NCBI GenBank assembly: GCA_017545905.1
Contig: JAFWXL010000049.1
Location: 1-59,105 of the forward strand
Length of the DNA stretch: 59,105 bases
Reading direction: 5' to 3'
Origin: Clostridia bacterium
Lineage (GTDB): Bacteria > Bacillota > Clostridia > Christensenellales > Aristaeellaceae
Position numbers and translations under genes: made by a program. Below, one piece after another: positions 31,876-40,884 of the stretch (position 1 is the first letter of the stretch; every line of letters starts with the position of its first letter). The notes under the pieces are model-generated. The model was not told the DNA's origin. It saw nothing but the letters and a program-made list of their open reading frames with translations, and made no database searches.

Positions 31876-32862
31876 ATGAAGAAGCTTCTCGCTCTCGTGC
31901 TGGCTCTGGTTATGGTCGCGGCCTGCGCCGTCGCCATGGCTGATCCGATCACCCTGACCTATGCTGAGGTTAACCCGCTTGACGGCACCATCGTTGGCGA
32001 AATGGCTAAGGCTTTCAAGGCTAAGGTTGAAGAAGTTTCCGCTGGCGAAATCATCATCGACATTCAGGCCAACGGCGTTCTGGGCTCTGAAGACCAGATC
32101 CTCGACAACCTGCTGGGCTACGGCAACATCACCGACATCAGCCGTATTTCCGCTTTCGCTCTGACCCAGTATGGCTGCGGCAAGGCCAGCCTGCTCTCCA
32201 TCCCGTATACCTTCGTGAGCGAAGAGCACTTCTGGAATTTCGCTGACAGCGAGCTGGCCCAGGAGTTCCTGCTTGAGCCGCAGGAGATCGGTCTCCCGCT
32301 GCGCGGCCTGTGCTACGGCGAAGAAGGCTTCCGTCACTTCTTCTTCAAGAACGAAGTCAAGAGCCTCGAAGACCTGAAGGGCCTCAAGATCCGCGTTTCT
32401 GCTGACCCGGTCATGACCGGCATGGTCAGCAATCTGGGCGCTGCGGCGACCACCGTTCCGTTCACCGAGCTCTACAGCGCTCTGAACACCGGTGTTGTGG
32501 ATGGCGCTGAGCAGCCGACCGCTAACTACTACTCCGGCGCGTTCCCGGAGGTTGCTCCGTACCTGCTGCTGGACGGCCACACCCTGGGCGCTCTGCAGAT
32601 CATCATCACCGACAATGCCTGGAACAAGCTGAACGAGCAGCAGCAGGGCTGGATCATGGAAGGTGCCAAGTACGCTTCTGCGGTCTGCCGTGAGAAGGTT
32701 GCTGAGATCGAAGCTGAGACCTTCGAGAAGCTGGCTGCTGATGGTCGCTATGTGATCGAAGTTACCGACAAGGCTCCGTGGGTTGAGGCTTGCCAGCCGA
32801 CCATCCAGGCCAACACCGCTGCTCTGGCTGATCTGTACCAGCAGATCCTGGACATGCAGTAA
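31876..32862 (+). CDS. dctP: TRAP transporter solute-binding subunit DctP
   Basis: 328 residues with a signal peptide (LLALVLALVMVAACAVAMA). A cysteine lies near the end of the hydrophobic core, so it could be a lipoprotein (VAAC) or be released after AMA. The DctP fold is clear, with the carboxylate-binding Arg in LKIRVSADPVMTGM and the FTELYSALNTGVVDGAEQP segment that contacts ligand. Binds an organic acid outside the cell for the DctQM sodium symporter. High-expression codon bias. Confidence 0.9.
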   Translation: MKKLLALVLALVMVAACAVAMADPITLTYAEVNPLDGTIVGEMAKAFKAKVEEVSAGEIIIDIQANGVLGSEDQILDNLLGYGNITDISRISAFALTQYGCGKASLLSIPYTFVSEEHFWNFADSELAQEFLLEPQEIGLPLRGLCYGEEGFRHFFFKNEVKSLEDLKGLKIRVSADPVMTGMVSNLGAAATTVPFTELYSALNTGVVDGAEQPTANYYSGAFPEVAPYLLLDGHTLGALQIIITDNAWNKLNEQQQGWIMEGAKYASAVCREKVAEIEAETFEKLAADGRYVIEVTDKAPWVEACQPTIQANTAALADLYQQILDMQ

Positions 32863-32871
32863 TGCACAAGC

Positions 32872-32928
32872 CTGACTGATTATCAGTCAGCCCTGAAGGA
32901 GCGCAGGGTTATCCTGCGCTCCTTCTTA
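32872..32928 (+). terminator. Two hairpins between dctP and dctQ (attenuator)
   Basis: CTGACTGA-TTA-TCAGTCAG (32872-32890) is followed by AAGGAGCGCAGG-GTTAT-CCTGCGCTCCTT (32896-32924) and only CTTAT. The poor T-run suggests partial termination or 3' protection, giving more dctP than dctQM product. Confidence 0.65.
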
Positions 32929-32954
32929 TCACATTGGAAAGGTGAGACGCACTT

Positions 32955-33494
32955 ATGCCTGCAATCCTCCGGACGCTTAATAAGATTAAGCCTGTGTACG
33001 ACTGGACTTACAAGATTATCATGTTTGTTTGTAAGATCCTGTTGGTTGCTGATATACTCATCACCTGCTGGGTGGTTCTGGGTCGCTATGCTCCCTTCAT
33101 TGCTACTCCTTATTGGGGTGAAGAAATCATCCTGACCTTGATGGTCTACATGGCCGTGCTTTCTGCTACGCTGGCCATCCGTACCCGTTCCCATATCCGC
33201 ATGACGGCTTTTGACAAATACCTGCCCAGAAAGGTGCTGTTGGTTTCTGACCTGCTGGCCGACCTCGCGGTTCTGGCGCTGGGCGTTGTGCTGGTTGTGT
33301 TCGGTACCAAGTTCTGCAATTCCCCGCTGAGCCTGCGTGGCAAGTATGCTTCCATCCCCACGCTGAGTAAGGTCTGGCAGTATATTCCCGTGGTCGTTGC
33401 CGGCGTCGGCATGATCATCTTCGAACTGGAGCAGGTGTTCCAGCACATCGAAAGCCTTTTCGTCAAAGATGATGAGAAAAAGGAGGTGGCCTGA
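32955..33494 (+). CDS. dctQ: TRAP transporter small membrane subunit DctQ
   Basis: 179 residues with four membrane helices (about residues 22-42, 55-73, 94-115 and 139-158). Conserved features include WGEEIILTLMVYM and the RTRSHIRM loop. Pairs with DctM to form the Na+-driven translocator. Two bases separate its stop from dctM. Confidence 0.88.
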   Translation: MPAILRTLNKIKPVYDWTYKIIMFVCKILLVADILITCWVVLGRYAPFIATPYWGEEIILTLMVYMAVLSATLAIRTRSHIRMTAFDKYLPRKVLLVSDLLADLAVLALGVVLVVFGTKFCNSPLSLRGKYASIPTLSKVWQYIPVVVAGVGMIIFELEQVFQHIESLFVKDDEKKEVA

Positions 33495-33496
33495 GT

Positions 33497-34795
33497 ATGA
33501 ATCCTGAAACCCTGTCTACCCTGGTTCTGCTGGGCAGTTTCATTGTCATGATCATTCTCCGGTTCCCCATTGCTTACGCTGTGGGCATCTCCACTGTTCT
33601 GTGCATGTCCTCTATGGGTCAGAACCTGGTTACCCTGCCGCAGCAGATGGTTAAGGGCGTATGGTCCTTCTCTCTGATGGCGGTTCCGTTCTTCATCACC
33701 ATGGGCGTGCTGATGGGCTCCGGCGGCATCTCCGACAAGCTGATCGCCTTGGCGAACTCGCTGGTCGGCTGGATGCGCGGCGGCCTGGCGATGGTTAACA
33801 TCGTTGCGTCCTACTTCTTCGGCGGCATCTCCGGTTCCGCTTCTGCGGATACCGCTTCCCTGGGTTCCATCCTGATCCCGATGATGGTCGACGAAGGTTA
33901 CGACGCGGACTTCTCTACCGCCGTTACCATCACCTCCTCCTGTGAGGGCCTGCTGGTTCCACCGAGCCACAACATGGTCATCTACGCCACCACTGCCGGC
34001 GGCGTATCCGTGGGCGCTCTGTTCATGGCCGGCTATCTGCCGGGCGCTCTGCTGGCGGGCAGCCTGATGATCGGCTCCTACATCATCTCTGTCAAGCGCA
34101 ACTACCCGAAGGGCGCTCCCTTCTCCCTGGAGACCTTTGGCAGGCAGCTCCTTGACTCCTTCTGGGCTCTGGCTGCTGTCATCATCGTCGTTGTCGGTGT
34201 TGTAGGCGGCCTGTTTACCGCTACCGAATCTGCCGCTATCGCGGTCGTCTACTCCCTGATCGTGTCCGTGTTTATCTACAAGGGCATCACTTGGAAGGGC
34301 GTTTGGGAGAGCTTCGACAAGTGCGTGGAGACTCTGGCCATCGTGCTGATCCTCATCGCGATGAGCGCTGCTTTCGGCAACTGCCTCACGCTGCTGCACG
34401 TACCGGCCAAGGCTGCTACGCTGATCACCACCATTACCAGCAATCCGGTGATCATCATCCTGCTACTGAACGTGATTCTGCTTCTGCTGGGCATGATCAT
34501 GGATATGGCTCCGATCATCCTGATCGCGACCCCGATCCTCCTGCCCGTCGCGCAGAGCGTTGGCCTGCATCCGATCCAGTTCGGCATCATGATGGTGCTC
34601 AACTGCGGTATCGGCCTGCTGACCCCGCCCGTGGGCGCGGTTCTGTTCATCGGTTCCGCGGTTGCCAAGCGCCCCATGGAAAAGGTCGTCAAGGCTACGC
34701 TTCCGTTCTATCTCTGCATGATCATCGCTCTGCTGCTGATCTCCTTCGTACCGCAGATCAGCCTGCTGCTGCCGCAGCTGACCGGTTCTCTGTGA
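33497..34795 (+). CDS. dctM: TRAP transporter large membrane subunit DctM
   Basis: 432 residues with about 12 membrane segments. Family motifs GGISGSASADTASLGSILIP, LLVPPSHNMVIYA and GLLTPPVGAVLFIG (re-entrant loops with the sodium sites) are present. Normal length. Completes a dctP-dctQ-dctM operon. Substrate cannot be read from the sequence; C4-dicarboxylates, keto acids and sugar acids are typical. Confidence 0.9.
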   Translation: MNPETLSTLVLLGSFIVMIILRFPIAYAVGISTVLCMSSMGQNLVTLPQQMVKGVWSFSLMAVPFFITMGVLMGSGGISDKLIALANSLVGWMRGGLAMVNIVASYFFGGISGSASADTASLGSILIPMMVDEGYDADFSTAVTITSSCEGLLVPPSHNMVIYATTAGGVSVGALFMAGYLPGALLAGSLMIGSYIISVKRNYPKGAPFSLETFGRQLLDSFWALAAVIIVVVGVVGGLFTATESAAIAVVYSLIVSVFIYKGITWKGVWESFDKCVETLAIVLILIAMSAAFGNCLTLLHVPAKAATLITTITSNPVIIILLLNVILLLLGMIMDMAPIILIATPILLPVAQSVGLHPIQFGIMMVLNCGIGLLTPPVGAVLFIGSAVAKRPMEKVVKATLPFYLCMIIALLLISFVPQISLLLPQLTGSL

Positions 34796-34810
34796 TCGAA
34801 CGTTTTTCCC

Positions 34811-34839
34811 CCTGCCTCCGTCCGGAGGCAGGTTTTTTT
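34811..34839 (+). terminator. Terminator of the TRAP operon
   Basis: CCTGCCTCC-GTCC-GGAGGCAGG followed by seven T. Confidence 0.93.
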
Positions 34840-34906
34840 GTGTGCAGATTGCTGTTCTGCATGCACGATGTGCCTACTGATAGGAGTTTGCTCTGGTTTG
34901 CAGCAT

Positions 34907-34934
34907 AAAAAAGGCTTCCCCGATCGGGGAAGCC
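34907..34934 (-). terminator. Terminator of the permease gene
   Basis: On the minus strand GGCTTCCCC-GATC-GGGGAAGCC followed by TTTTTTAT. Confidence 0.92.
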
Positions 34935-34969
34935 TTGTGGAAGCGACTTCTCGTGGAAACGGCTGTGAA

Positions 34970-36286
34970 TCAGTGATGCTTCTTCTTGCCGCTGGCGTAG
35001 TTGCTGGTGAACTTGAAGTTGTTGCCCGGCAGCACAGCGTTGACCACGATACCGGTGATCGCGGCGACGGCCAGACCGGAGAACTTGAGCGTCACAGCAC
35101 CAACATTGAAGACAATCGCGCCGGCGGAGGAGAAGGTGATGCCCAGCGCCAGGGACATGATCAGGGAGACGACGATGACGTTGCGGCTCTCAGCAAGATC
35201 CACGTGGTTTTCAACCAGGTTGCGCACGCCGATCGCGGAGATCATGCCGTAGAGGATCAGGGAGACGCCGCCGATGGTGCCCGCCGGCATCGCAGAAATG
35301 AGCGCCGCAAACTTCGGGCAGAAGGAAGCGAGGATCGCGAAGACGGCTGCGATGCGGACCACGCGCGGGTCATAGACCTTGGTCAGCGCGAGCACGCCGG
35401 TGTTCTCGCCGTAGGTGGTGTTCGCCGGAGCGCCGAAGAGGGAGGCCAGCGCGGTCGCCAGACCGTCGCCCATCAGGGTGCGATGCAGGCCCGGCTCCTC
35501 GATGAAGTTCTCGCCGACAGTGGAGGAGATGGCGCAGATATCGCCGATGTGCTCGATCATGGTCGCGAATGCGATCGGCATGATCGCGATGATCGCGGAG
35601 ATCAGCAGGTTGGTGTCACAGTTGCCAAAGAGAGAGAAGACGGTGTTCTCGAGCTTGACCGGCAGACCGATCCAGGCGGCGGAAGCCACGCCGGAGAAAT
35701 CCACATGGCCCAGCAGCGCGGCGAAGACATAGCTCACCAGCACGCCCATGAGGATCGGGATGATCTTGAACATACCCTTGCCCCAGATGTTGAAGATGAC
35801 GACGGTGATGATCGCCAGCAGTGCCACGGCCCAGTTGCCGGTGCAGTTGTTGATCGCGGAGTTCGCCAGGGTCATGCCAATGCAGATGATGATCGGACCG
35901 GTGACGACCGGCGGGAAGAAGCTCATGACCTTGTCGGTACCGAAGCTCTTAACCAGCGCGGCGAGCACCATATACAGCAGCGCGGAGCAGGCCACGCCCA
36001 CGCAGGCATACGGCAGCAGAGCAGCTTCGCCGTTCGGCGCGATGGCGGCATAGCCGGCCAGGAACGCGAACGAGCTGCCCAGAAAGGCCGGAACCTTGCC
36101 CTTGGCCAGATAATGGAACAGCAGCGTGCCCAGACCCGCAAACAGCAGGGTCGCGGAGACGCTAAGACCCGTCAGCGCCGGAACGAGCACGGTCGCGCCG
36201 AACATGGCGAACATGTGCTGCAGGCCCAGAACCAGCATCTTGGGCATGCCAAGCGTGCGGGCGTCGCGGATACCTTGATTCTCCAT
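34970..36286 (-). CDS. uraA: Uracil/xanthine permease (NCS2 family)
   Basis: 438 residues from the ATG behind AAGGAGT. About 14 membrane segments. The NCS2 signatures are visible: QHMFAMFGATVLVPALTG, a conserved EHIGD (residues about 270-274), and GAPANTTYGENTGVLALTKV, typical of UraA-type uracil permeases. Imports a nucleobase with protons. A xanthine or other NCS2 substrate is possible, but ANTTYGENTG favours uracil. The histidine-rich C-terminus KKKHH is unremarkable. Confidence 0.88.
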   Translation of the reverse strand: MENQGIRDARTLGMPKMLVLGLQHMFAMFGATVLVPALTGLSVSATLLFAGLGTLLFHYLAKGKVPAFLGSSFAFLAGYAAIAPNGEAALLPYACVGVACSALLYMVLAALVKSFGTDKVMSFFPPVVTGPIIICIGMTLANSAINNCTGNWAVALLAIITVVIFNIWGKGMFKIIPILMGVLVSYVFAALLGHVDFSGVASAAWIGLPVKLENTVFSLFGNCDTNLLISAIIAIMPIAFATMIEHIGDICAISSTVGENFIEEPGLHRTLMGDGLATALASLFGAPANTTYGENTGVLALTKVYDPRVVRIAAVFAILASFCPKFAALISAMPAGTIGGVSLILYGMISAIGVRNLVENHVDLAESRNVIVVSLIMSLALGITFSSAGAIVFNVGAVTLKFSGLAVAAITGIVVNAVLPGNNFKFTSNYASGKKKHH

Positions 36287-36345
36287 GAATAAGACTCCTT
36301 TGTATGAAATTTTCGGCGTCATCACTTGCAGATGCGCCGCAGGCT

Positions 36346-36374
36346 ATTATAAAGGAATCTTTCGAAAAATACAA
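36346..36374 (-). promoter_or_regulatory. Promoter of uraA
   Basis: On the minus strand TTGTAT (36369-36374), 17-bp spacer and TATAAT (36346-36351). The leader is about 53 nt, too short for a PyrR attenuator. Confidence 0.8.
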
Positions 36375-36392
36375 GTGCGGTCTCACATTCTA

Positions 36393-36421
36393 TTGTCTTT
36401 TTACGAAAAAAAGGTTACAAT
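36393..36421 (+). promoter_or_regulatory. Promoter of the PfkB kinase gene
   Basis: TTGTCT (36393-36398), 17-bp spacer and TACAAT (36416-36421), divergent from the uraA promoter 18 bp away. Confidence 0.72.
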
Positions 36422-36472
36422 ATAAGATAGAAATGTGTGAAGCGAACTGCATACAAAGGGAGAGGATGACGT

Positions 36473-37399
36473 ATGGGTTACATTGCCGGTATCGGCGCTG
36501 CGAATGTGGATATCCGCGGCAGGAGTGAGCGCGAGCTGATCATGGGGGATTCCAATCCGGGCACGCTGTATACGACGCTGGGCGGCGTGTGCCGCAATAT
36601 CTGCGAGAATCTTGCGCGGCTGGGCAGCAATGTCAAGCTTGTGACGGTCGTGGGCGATGATGAAAACGGCCGAAGCATTCTTCGCGGCTGCGAGGCCGCT
36701 GGCATCGATGTCTCGCATACGCGTGTGCTGCAAGGCGAGCGCTCGTCGAGCTACATGTCCATTCTTGATGAGAAGGGCGATAAGGTGCTGGCGATGAGCG
36801 ACGTGCATATCGTCAAGCGACTGGACGAGGACTTTGTCGAGGATGCGCGCGTGGTGCTGAGCAACGCGGATATCGTGGTCTGCGACGGCAACCTCTCCAA
36901 GGAGACGATTGCCCGGCTGACGGAGGTCTGTCTTGCGCCGCTATATCTGGATCCGGTATCGAGCACGTGGGCCAAGGAGATTGCCCCTTATATCGGCTAT
37001 TTTGATACGGTGAAGCCCAACCGCATGGAACTCGCTGCGCTGACGGGCGTGAAGACCGACACGATTGCGGGCGTGATGCACGCATGCGACGTCCTGATCA
37101 GGAAAGGCGTGCGCCGCGTGTTTGTCTCTCTGGGCAAAGAGGGCATGATCTATCGCGGCCGGCGCGAAGGTACGGTGCATCGCGTTGCGCGTCCGTTCCC
37201 GGATGTGGTTGATGTGACCAGCGCAGGGGAGGCGGCGATGGCTGGCATCGTCTGGGGAAGCCGGCAGGGCATGACGGCAGATGAGATTGTTTGCACGGCG
37301 ATGGCGGCGGGCATGATTGCGATTTCCTCGCCGGATACCATCAGCGCGGATATGAGCGCGGAGAAGATCGAGGAGATCATCAGGGATTATATTGCGTAA
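36473..37399 (+). CDS. PfkB family carbohydrate/nucleoside kinase
   Basis: 308 residues. Ribokinase-fold signature 1 is LGGVCRNICENLARLG (36-51), resembling pseudouridine kinase (PsuK) and related nucleoside kinases. The usual catalytic DTTGAGDxF motif reads DVTSAGEAAMAG at residues 247-258: the G-A-G-D anion hole is changed and the catalytic Asp is Glu. It is divergent from the uracil permease gene, which would fit pseudouridine or nucleoside salvage, but no psuG glycosidase is present in the window. Confidence 0.72.
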   Translation: MGYIAGIGAANVDIRGRSERELIMGDSNPGTLYTTLGGVCRNICENLARLGSNVKLVTVVGDDENGRSILRGCEAAGIDVSHTRVLQGERSSSYMSILDEKGDKVLAMSDVHIVKRLDEDFVEDARVVLSNADIVVCDGNLSKETIARLTEVCLAPLYLDPVSSTWAKEIAPYIGYFDTVKPNRMELAALTGVKTDTIAGVMHACDVLIRKGVRRVFVSLGKEGMIYRGRREGTVHRVARPFPDVVDVTSAGEAAMAGIVWGSRQGMTADEIVCTAMAAGMIAISSPDTISADMSAEKIEEIIRDYIA

Positions 37400-37478
37400 G
37401 GAAGAGAAGAGGCTGTATGCAGCGTCCAGAGGCTGTCTTTCTTCATGAACTTAATCTTCATATTGCTGCATAACAAAC

Positions 37479-37518
37479 AACTGCCGGACGAATCTGACCG
37501 TCCGGCAGTTTTCATTTT
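37479..37518. terminator. Bidirectional terminator between PfkB and metA genes
   Basis: AACTGCCGGAC/GTCCGGCAGTT with a 10-base loop, TTCATTTT to the right and GTTTGTT on the minus strand. Confidence 0.85.
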
Positions 37519-37520
37519 GA

Positions 37521-38462
37521 TCAGCGATCCAGAGTGAATTTCTCCTTCGCGATATCATCGATGATATACGGCGTGCGCTGATAGACGTAATAATTCAGCC
37601 AGTTGGTATAGATCAGATTCGCATGGCTGCGCCAGGTGACGCGCGGCGGTTTCGTGTCGTCGTCGCCGGGGAAGTAGTTCTTCGGCACATCGATGGGCAG
37701 ACCGGCCTTCTTGTCGCGCTCATATTCCAGGCGCAGCGTGTCCGCGTCGTATTCGCTGTGGCCGGTGATGAAGATCTGGCGGCCTTTGTCCGTCGCCACG
37801 GCATAGATGCCGGCCTCTTCGGAGGAGGCCAGGATCTTGAGCTCAGCGATGGCTTCGATGTCTGCCCGGTCGATCGTCGTATGGCGGGAGTGCGGCACAA
37901 AGAAGGTATCGTCAAACCCGCGCAGCAGCATCGAGCTGCGGCGCTCAACTGTATGCTTGAATACGCCGAAGAGCTTCTTTTCAAGCGGGAGCTTCCTGAT
38001 GCCGAAGTGATAATACAATCCGGCTTGCGCGCCCCAGCAGATGTGGAACGTGCTGGTCACGTGCGTCTTGCTCCACTCCATGATCTCGCACAGCTCCTGC
38101 CAGTAATCCACTTGCTCAAAATCCATCTGCTCGACCGGCGCGCCGGTGATCACCATGCCGTCGAAATGCTGATGCTTCACGTCATCAAACGTCTTGTAGA
38201 AGGAGAGCATGTGCTCGCGGGATGTGTTTCGGCTTTCGCGGCTGCGTGTCATGATCAGCTCCAGCTCGATCTGCAGCGGCGAATTGCCCAGCAGGCGCGC
38301 CAGCTGCGTCTCGGTTACGACCTTGGTGGGCATCAGGTTCAGCAGCAGGATGCGCAGCGGACGGATGTCCTGCGTGACGGCGCGGTGCTCTGTGATCGTG
38401 AATATGTTCTCGCTCTCAAGCGTTGCGCGCGCTGGCAGCGATTCGGGAATCTTGATGGGCAT
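37521..38462 (-). CDS. metA: Homoserine O-acetyltransferase (MetA type)
   Basis: First committed step of methionine synthesis. 313 residues matching MetA numbering: catalytic C142 ([11 protein letters not shown]), H235 and E237 (GHSEYDA). Residue 111 is Glu (GAPVE), which in this family selects acetyl-CoA; Gly there would select succinyl-CoA. Ribosome site GAGGTGA. It starts 31 bp after the ABC ATPase gene and is probably the last gene of that operon. Confidence 0.92.
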   Translation of the reverse strand: MPIKIPESLPARATLESENIFTITEHRAVTQDIRPLRILLLNLMPTKVVTETQLARLLGNSPLQIELELIMTRSRESRNTSREHMLSFYKTFDDVKHQHFDGMVITGAPVEQMDFEQVDYWQELCEIMEWSKTHVTSTFHICWGAQAGLYYHFGIRKLPLEKKLFGVFKHTVERRSSMLLRGFDDTFFVPHSRHTTIDRADIEAIAELKILASSEEAGIYAVATDKGRQIFITGHSEYDADTLRLEYERDKKAGLPIDVPKNYFPGDDDTKPPRVTWRSHANLIYTNWLNYYVYQRTPYIIDDIAKEKFTLDR

Positions 38463-38493
38463 GTCGTCACCTCATTGTGGATTTATGGATTGC

Positions 38494-39057
38494 TTAAAGC
38501 CTTACGATGGTCATGCCGTCGGCATCGTTCTCGTCGTGCGTGACCAGAATGAGCAGTTTGTTTTCGGCTGCCCTGCGAACAAGGGCGAGCATCTGCGCAT
38601 GCGTCTGTTCGTCCAGTGCGCGGAAGGGCTCGTCCATCAGCAGGACGTCGCCGTCGTAGGCCAGCGCGCGCGCCAGCGATGCGCGGCGCTTCATGCCGCC
38701 GGAAAGCGTGTGGGGATAGCTGGTTTCCTCGCCTGCCAGGCCCACCTGATCAAGCCAGAAACGCGCCTTTTCCGGATCGCAGCAAACCAGCATGATGTTC
38801 TCCAGCACCGTCTTCCATGGCAGCAGCCTGTCCTCCTGAAAGCAGAAGGCGATGTGCGCATCCTGCGGCAGGGAAATCTTGCCGGAAAGCGGTTTTTCCA
38901 ATCCGGCGATCAGACGCAGCAGCGTCGTCTTGCCGCGACCGGAAGGACCAAGGATTGCGTATTGCCCGGGAAAATCGAAGGAGAGAGAGAGATCGGAAAA
39001 GATCTGCTTCTCCCCGAATGCCATGTGGATATGTTCAAGATGCACATGCTTATTCAT
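38494..39057 (-). CDS. ABC transporter ATPase, short SsuB/TauB-like
   Basis: 187 residues, well below the 240-260 usual for nitrate/sulfonate/taurine-type ATPases; the C-terminal extension after the H-loop is nearly absent. Walker A GPSGRGKTT (38-46), Q-loop FCFQEDRLLPW, signature LSGGMKRRASLARAL, Walker B VLLMDEPF and switch His in LVTHDEND are all intact. It overlaps the permease end by eight bases. Probably functional. Confidence 0.85.
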   Translation of the reverse strand: MNKHVHLEHIHMAFGEKQIFSDLSLSFDFPGQYAILGPSGRGKTTLLRLIAGLEKPLSGKISLPQDAHIAFCFQEDRLLPWKTVLENIMLVCCDPEKARFWLDQVGLAGEETSYPHTLSGGMKRRASLARALAYDGDVLLMDEPFRALDEQTHAQMLALVRRAAENKLLILVTHDENDADGMTIVRL

Positions 39058-39820
39058 GGCGCACCTCCATCAGGCGCTTGGCAGCCTTTTTCAGCAGCGC
39101 TTCCAGCAGTACGCTGAGCAGGACGATCATCAGCGTCCACGCCAGCAGGCTGTCGGTCTCCAGATAGATCTTCGATTCGTAGATCCTGCTGCCCACGGCG
39201 AGTTTAGGCACGCCGATGACTTCAGCAGCCACAACTGCCTTCCAGCACAGGCCGATTGCCGCCAGGCAGCTTTGCACAAAAGCAGGCAATACAGACGGAA
39301 TCACGACATGCACGAGCGTCTTTGTCCGGCCAAAGCGGTACATCTGTGCCATCTCAAGCAGCTTGGGATCGATTGCCCGAAGCGCCTGCACCAGCGCGGA
39401 ATAGACCACCGGCAGCGTCATCAGAAAGCCTGTGAGCACCGGCACGCGCGGGCTGGACAGCCACACGAGCGCCAGCACAATGAACGACGTGACAGGCGTG
39501 GCGCGCACGGCGGAGAGCAGCGGCGAGAGAAGAAGCTCCAGCAGCTTTGATTTCACGCAGAGCGCGCCCAGCAGCACGGCGCCTGCGATGCCCAGCGCAT
39601 AGGCCAGCAGCGTACGCCCGAGTGTTGCGCCAAGCGAGCGGTACAGCTGCGGATCGGGCAGCAGGGCAAGCAGGCGCTCGCCGACGGCAAGCGGCGTGGG
39701 CAGCAGCAGCGGCTGATTGATCCATCCGGCAATCAGACTCCACAGCGCCAGATAAAAAGCTAAAACGCCCGCGCGGGAAAGCAGGACTTTGACGCGCGGG
39801 CAATTGTGTTTAGCGGACAT
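39050..39820 (-). CDS. ABC transporter permease (nitrate/sulfonate/taurine type)
   Basis: 256 residues from the ATG overlapping the binding-protein gene; an ATG four codons upstream (39832) is possible and neither has a strong ribosome site. Six membrane helices. The EAA loop with MAQMYRFGRTKTLVHVVIPSVLP contacts the ATPase. Middle gene of a binding protein-permease-ATPase set. Confidence 0.82.
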   Translation of the reverse strand: MSAKHNCPRVKVLLSRAGVLAFYLALWSLIAGWINQPLLLPTPLAVGERLLALLPDPQLYRSLGATLGRTLLAYALGIAGAVLLGALCVKSKLLELLLSPLLSAVRATPVTSFIVLALVWLSSPRVPVLTGFLMTLPVVYSALVQALRAIDPKLLEMAQMYRFGRTKTLVHVVIPSVLPAFVQSCLAAIGLCWKAVVAAEVIGVPKLAVGSRIYESKIYLETDSLLAWTLMIVLLSVLLEALLKKAAKRLMEVRHE

Positions 39821-40760
39821 AGTAGAAATCATCGCCCGGCAGAGCGCCGCCGATGGAGGCGGGATTTGCCGCGTGGAGCACTTCGTACAGCGGCTCAACC
39901 TGTGCACGAACGGCTTCGCCTTCGATGAAGACGATGTGGCAGTTCGGGATCGCGCGGGTCGCGACGGCAGCCTTAGGCATCACGCCGTGCTTCTGCACGA
40001 GCTCGCCTGCGGCAGCCGGATCGGCATTGACCATCTCAACGGACTTGCTGTAGGCGTCCAGGAACGCAGAGACCTTCTCCGGATTCTTCTGCGCGAAATC
40101 ACGGCGAACGATCACGCAGCCCATGGAGAGCACCATGTCTGCATTGCCGGCCTTGGCGGCAGCGGCTTCAAAGGCCTCAGTCACGTCGATGACGGTCTGC
40201 ATATCCTTGTTCTGCATGAGCACGCTGGTGACATGCGGCTCGGGCAGCATGCCCAGATCGACCTTGCCCGCAGCCATCAGCGTGGCCAGCTCGCTGTGCT
40301 CGGCAACGAACTCCACCTCGACCTTATCGGTCAGGCCGTTTTGTTCAAGGATATAGCGCAGCGCATATTCCGGCACGGTTGCCTGACCGGTGGCATAGAG
40401 CTTTCGGCCCGCCAGATCGTCAAAGGAATTGATGGACGGATCATTGGAGACGACATGCAGCACGCCCAGCGTATTGAGCGCCATCAGCTGCACATTGCCA
40501 TTCGTCTTCTTGTACAGGGTTGCGGCGAGGTTGGTCGGGCAGGCGGCGATATCCGCGCTGCCGCTGGCGATCGCGGCGACGATCTCATCCGCGGCGCCGG
40601 CAAGCGTGAAATTGTAAGCAGGGTCCTCCATCACACCGGTCAGGCCGATACCGGTCGGTCCCTTCAGCGCGAAAACGTTCACCTTTTCATCTGCGACACC
40701 GCAGGCGGAAAGCGCCAGCGCCATCATCAGCACGAGCACACAAACCAGCATTTTCTTCAT
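39810..40760 (-). CDS. ABC transporter substrate-binding lipoprotein
   Basis: 316 residues. The second ATG is preferred because AGGAGG lies eight bases before it. Lipobox LALSAC with C20 is the lipidation site. The mature part is an SsuA/NMT1-like fold: LKGPTGIGLTGVMED, SGSADIAACPTNLAATL, ATGQATVPEYALRYILEQ and MLPEPHVTSVLM. Ligands in this family include sulfonates, taurine and thiamine precursors. The downstream metA hints at a sulfur or methionine-related substrate. Confidence 0.85.
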   Translation of the reverse strand: MKKMLVCVLVLMMALALSACGVADEKVNVFALKGPTGIGLTGVMEDPAYNFTLAGAADEIVAAIASGSADIAACPTNLAATLYKKTNGNVQLMALNTLGVLHVVSNDPSINSFDDLAGRKLYATGQATVPEYALRYILEQNGLTDKVEVEFVAEHSELATLMAAGKVDLGMLPEPHVTSVLMQNKDMQTVIDVTEAFEAAAAKAGNADMVLSMGCVIVRRDFAQKNPEKVSAFLDAYSKSVEMVNADPAAAGELVQKHGVMPKAAVATRAIPNCHIVFIEGEAVRAQVEPLYEVLHAANPASIGGALPGDDFYYVR

Positions 40761-40798
40761 GATCATTTCCTCCTTTTATTTTCAGTGGAACGAGAATC

Positions 40799-40827
40799 AG
40801 TATACCATATCGATCCCGGATTTACAA
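40799..40827 (-). promoter_or_regulatory. Promoter of the ABC-metA operon
   Basis: On the minus strand TTGTAA (40822-40827), 17-bp spacer and TATACT (40799-40804). Confidence 0.75.
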
Positions 40828-40829
40828 CT

Positions 40830-40865
40830 TTGTTACAGACCAACCATACGAAATATGATATCATA
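40830..40865 (+). promoter_or_regulatory. Promoter and palindrome of the two-component genes
   Basis: TTGTTA (40830-40835), 18-bp spacer and TATGAT (40854-40859). The -10 is part of a perfect 12-bp palindrome TATGATATCATA (40854-40865). The -35 is two bases from the divergent ABC promoter's -35, so the two promoters compete for the same DNA face. Confidence 0.65.
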
Positions 40866-40884
40866 AACCTGTGGAGGGATGACC

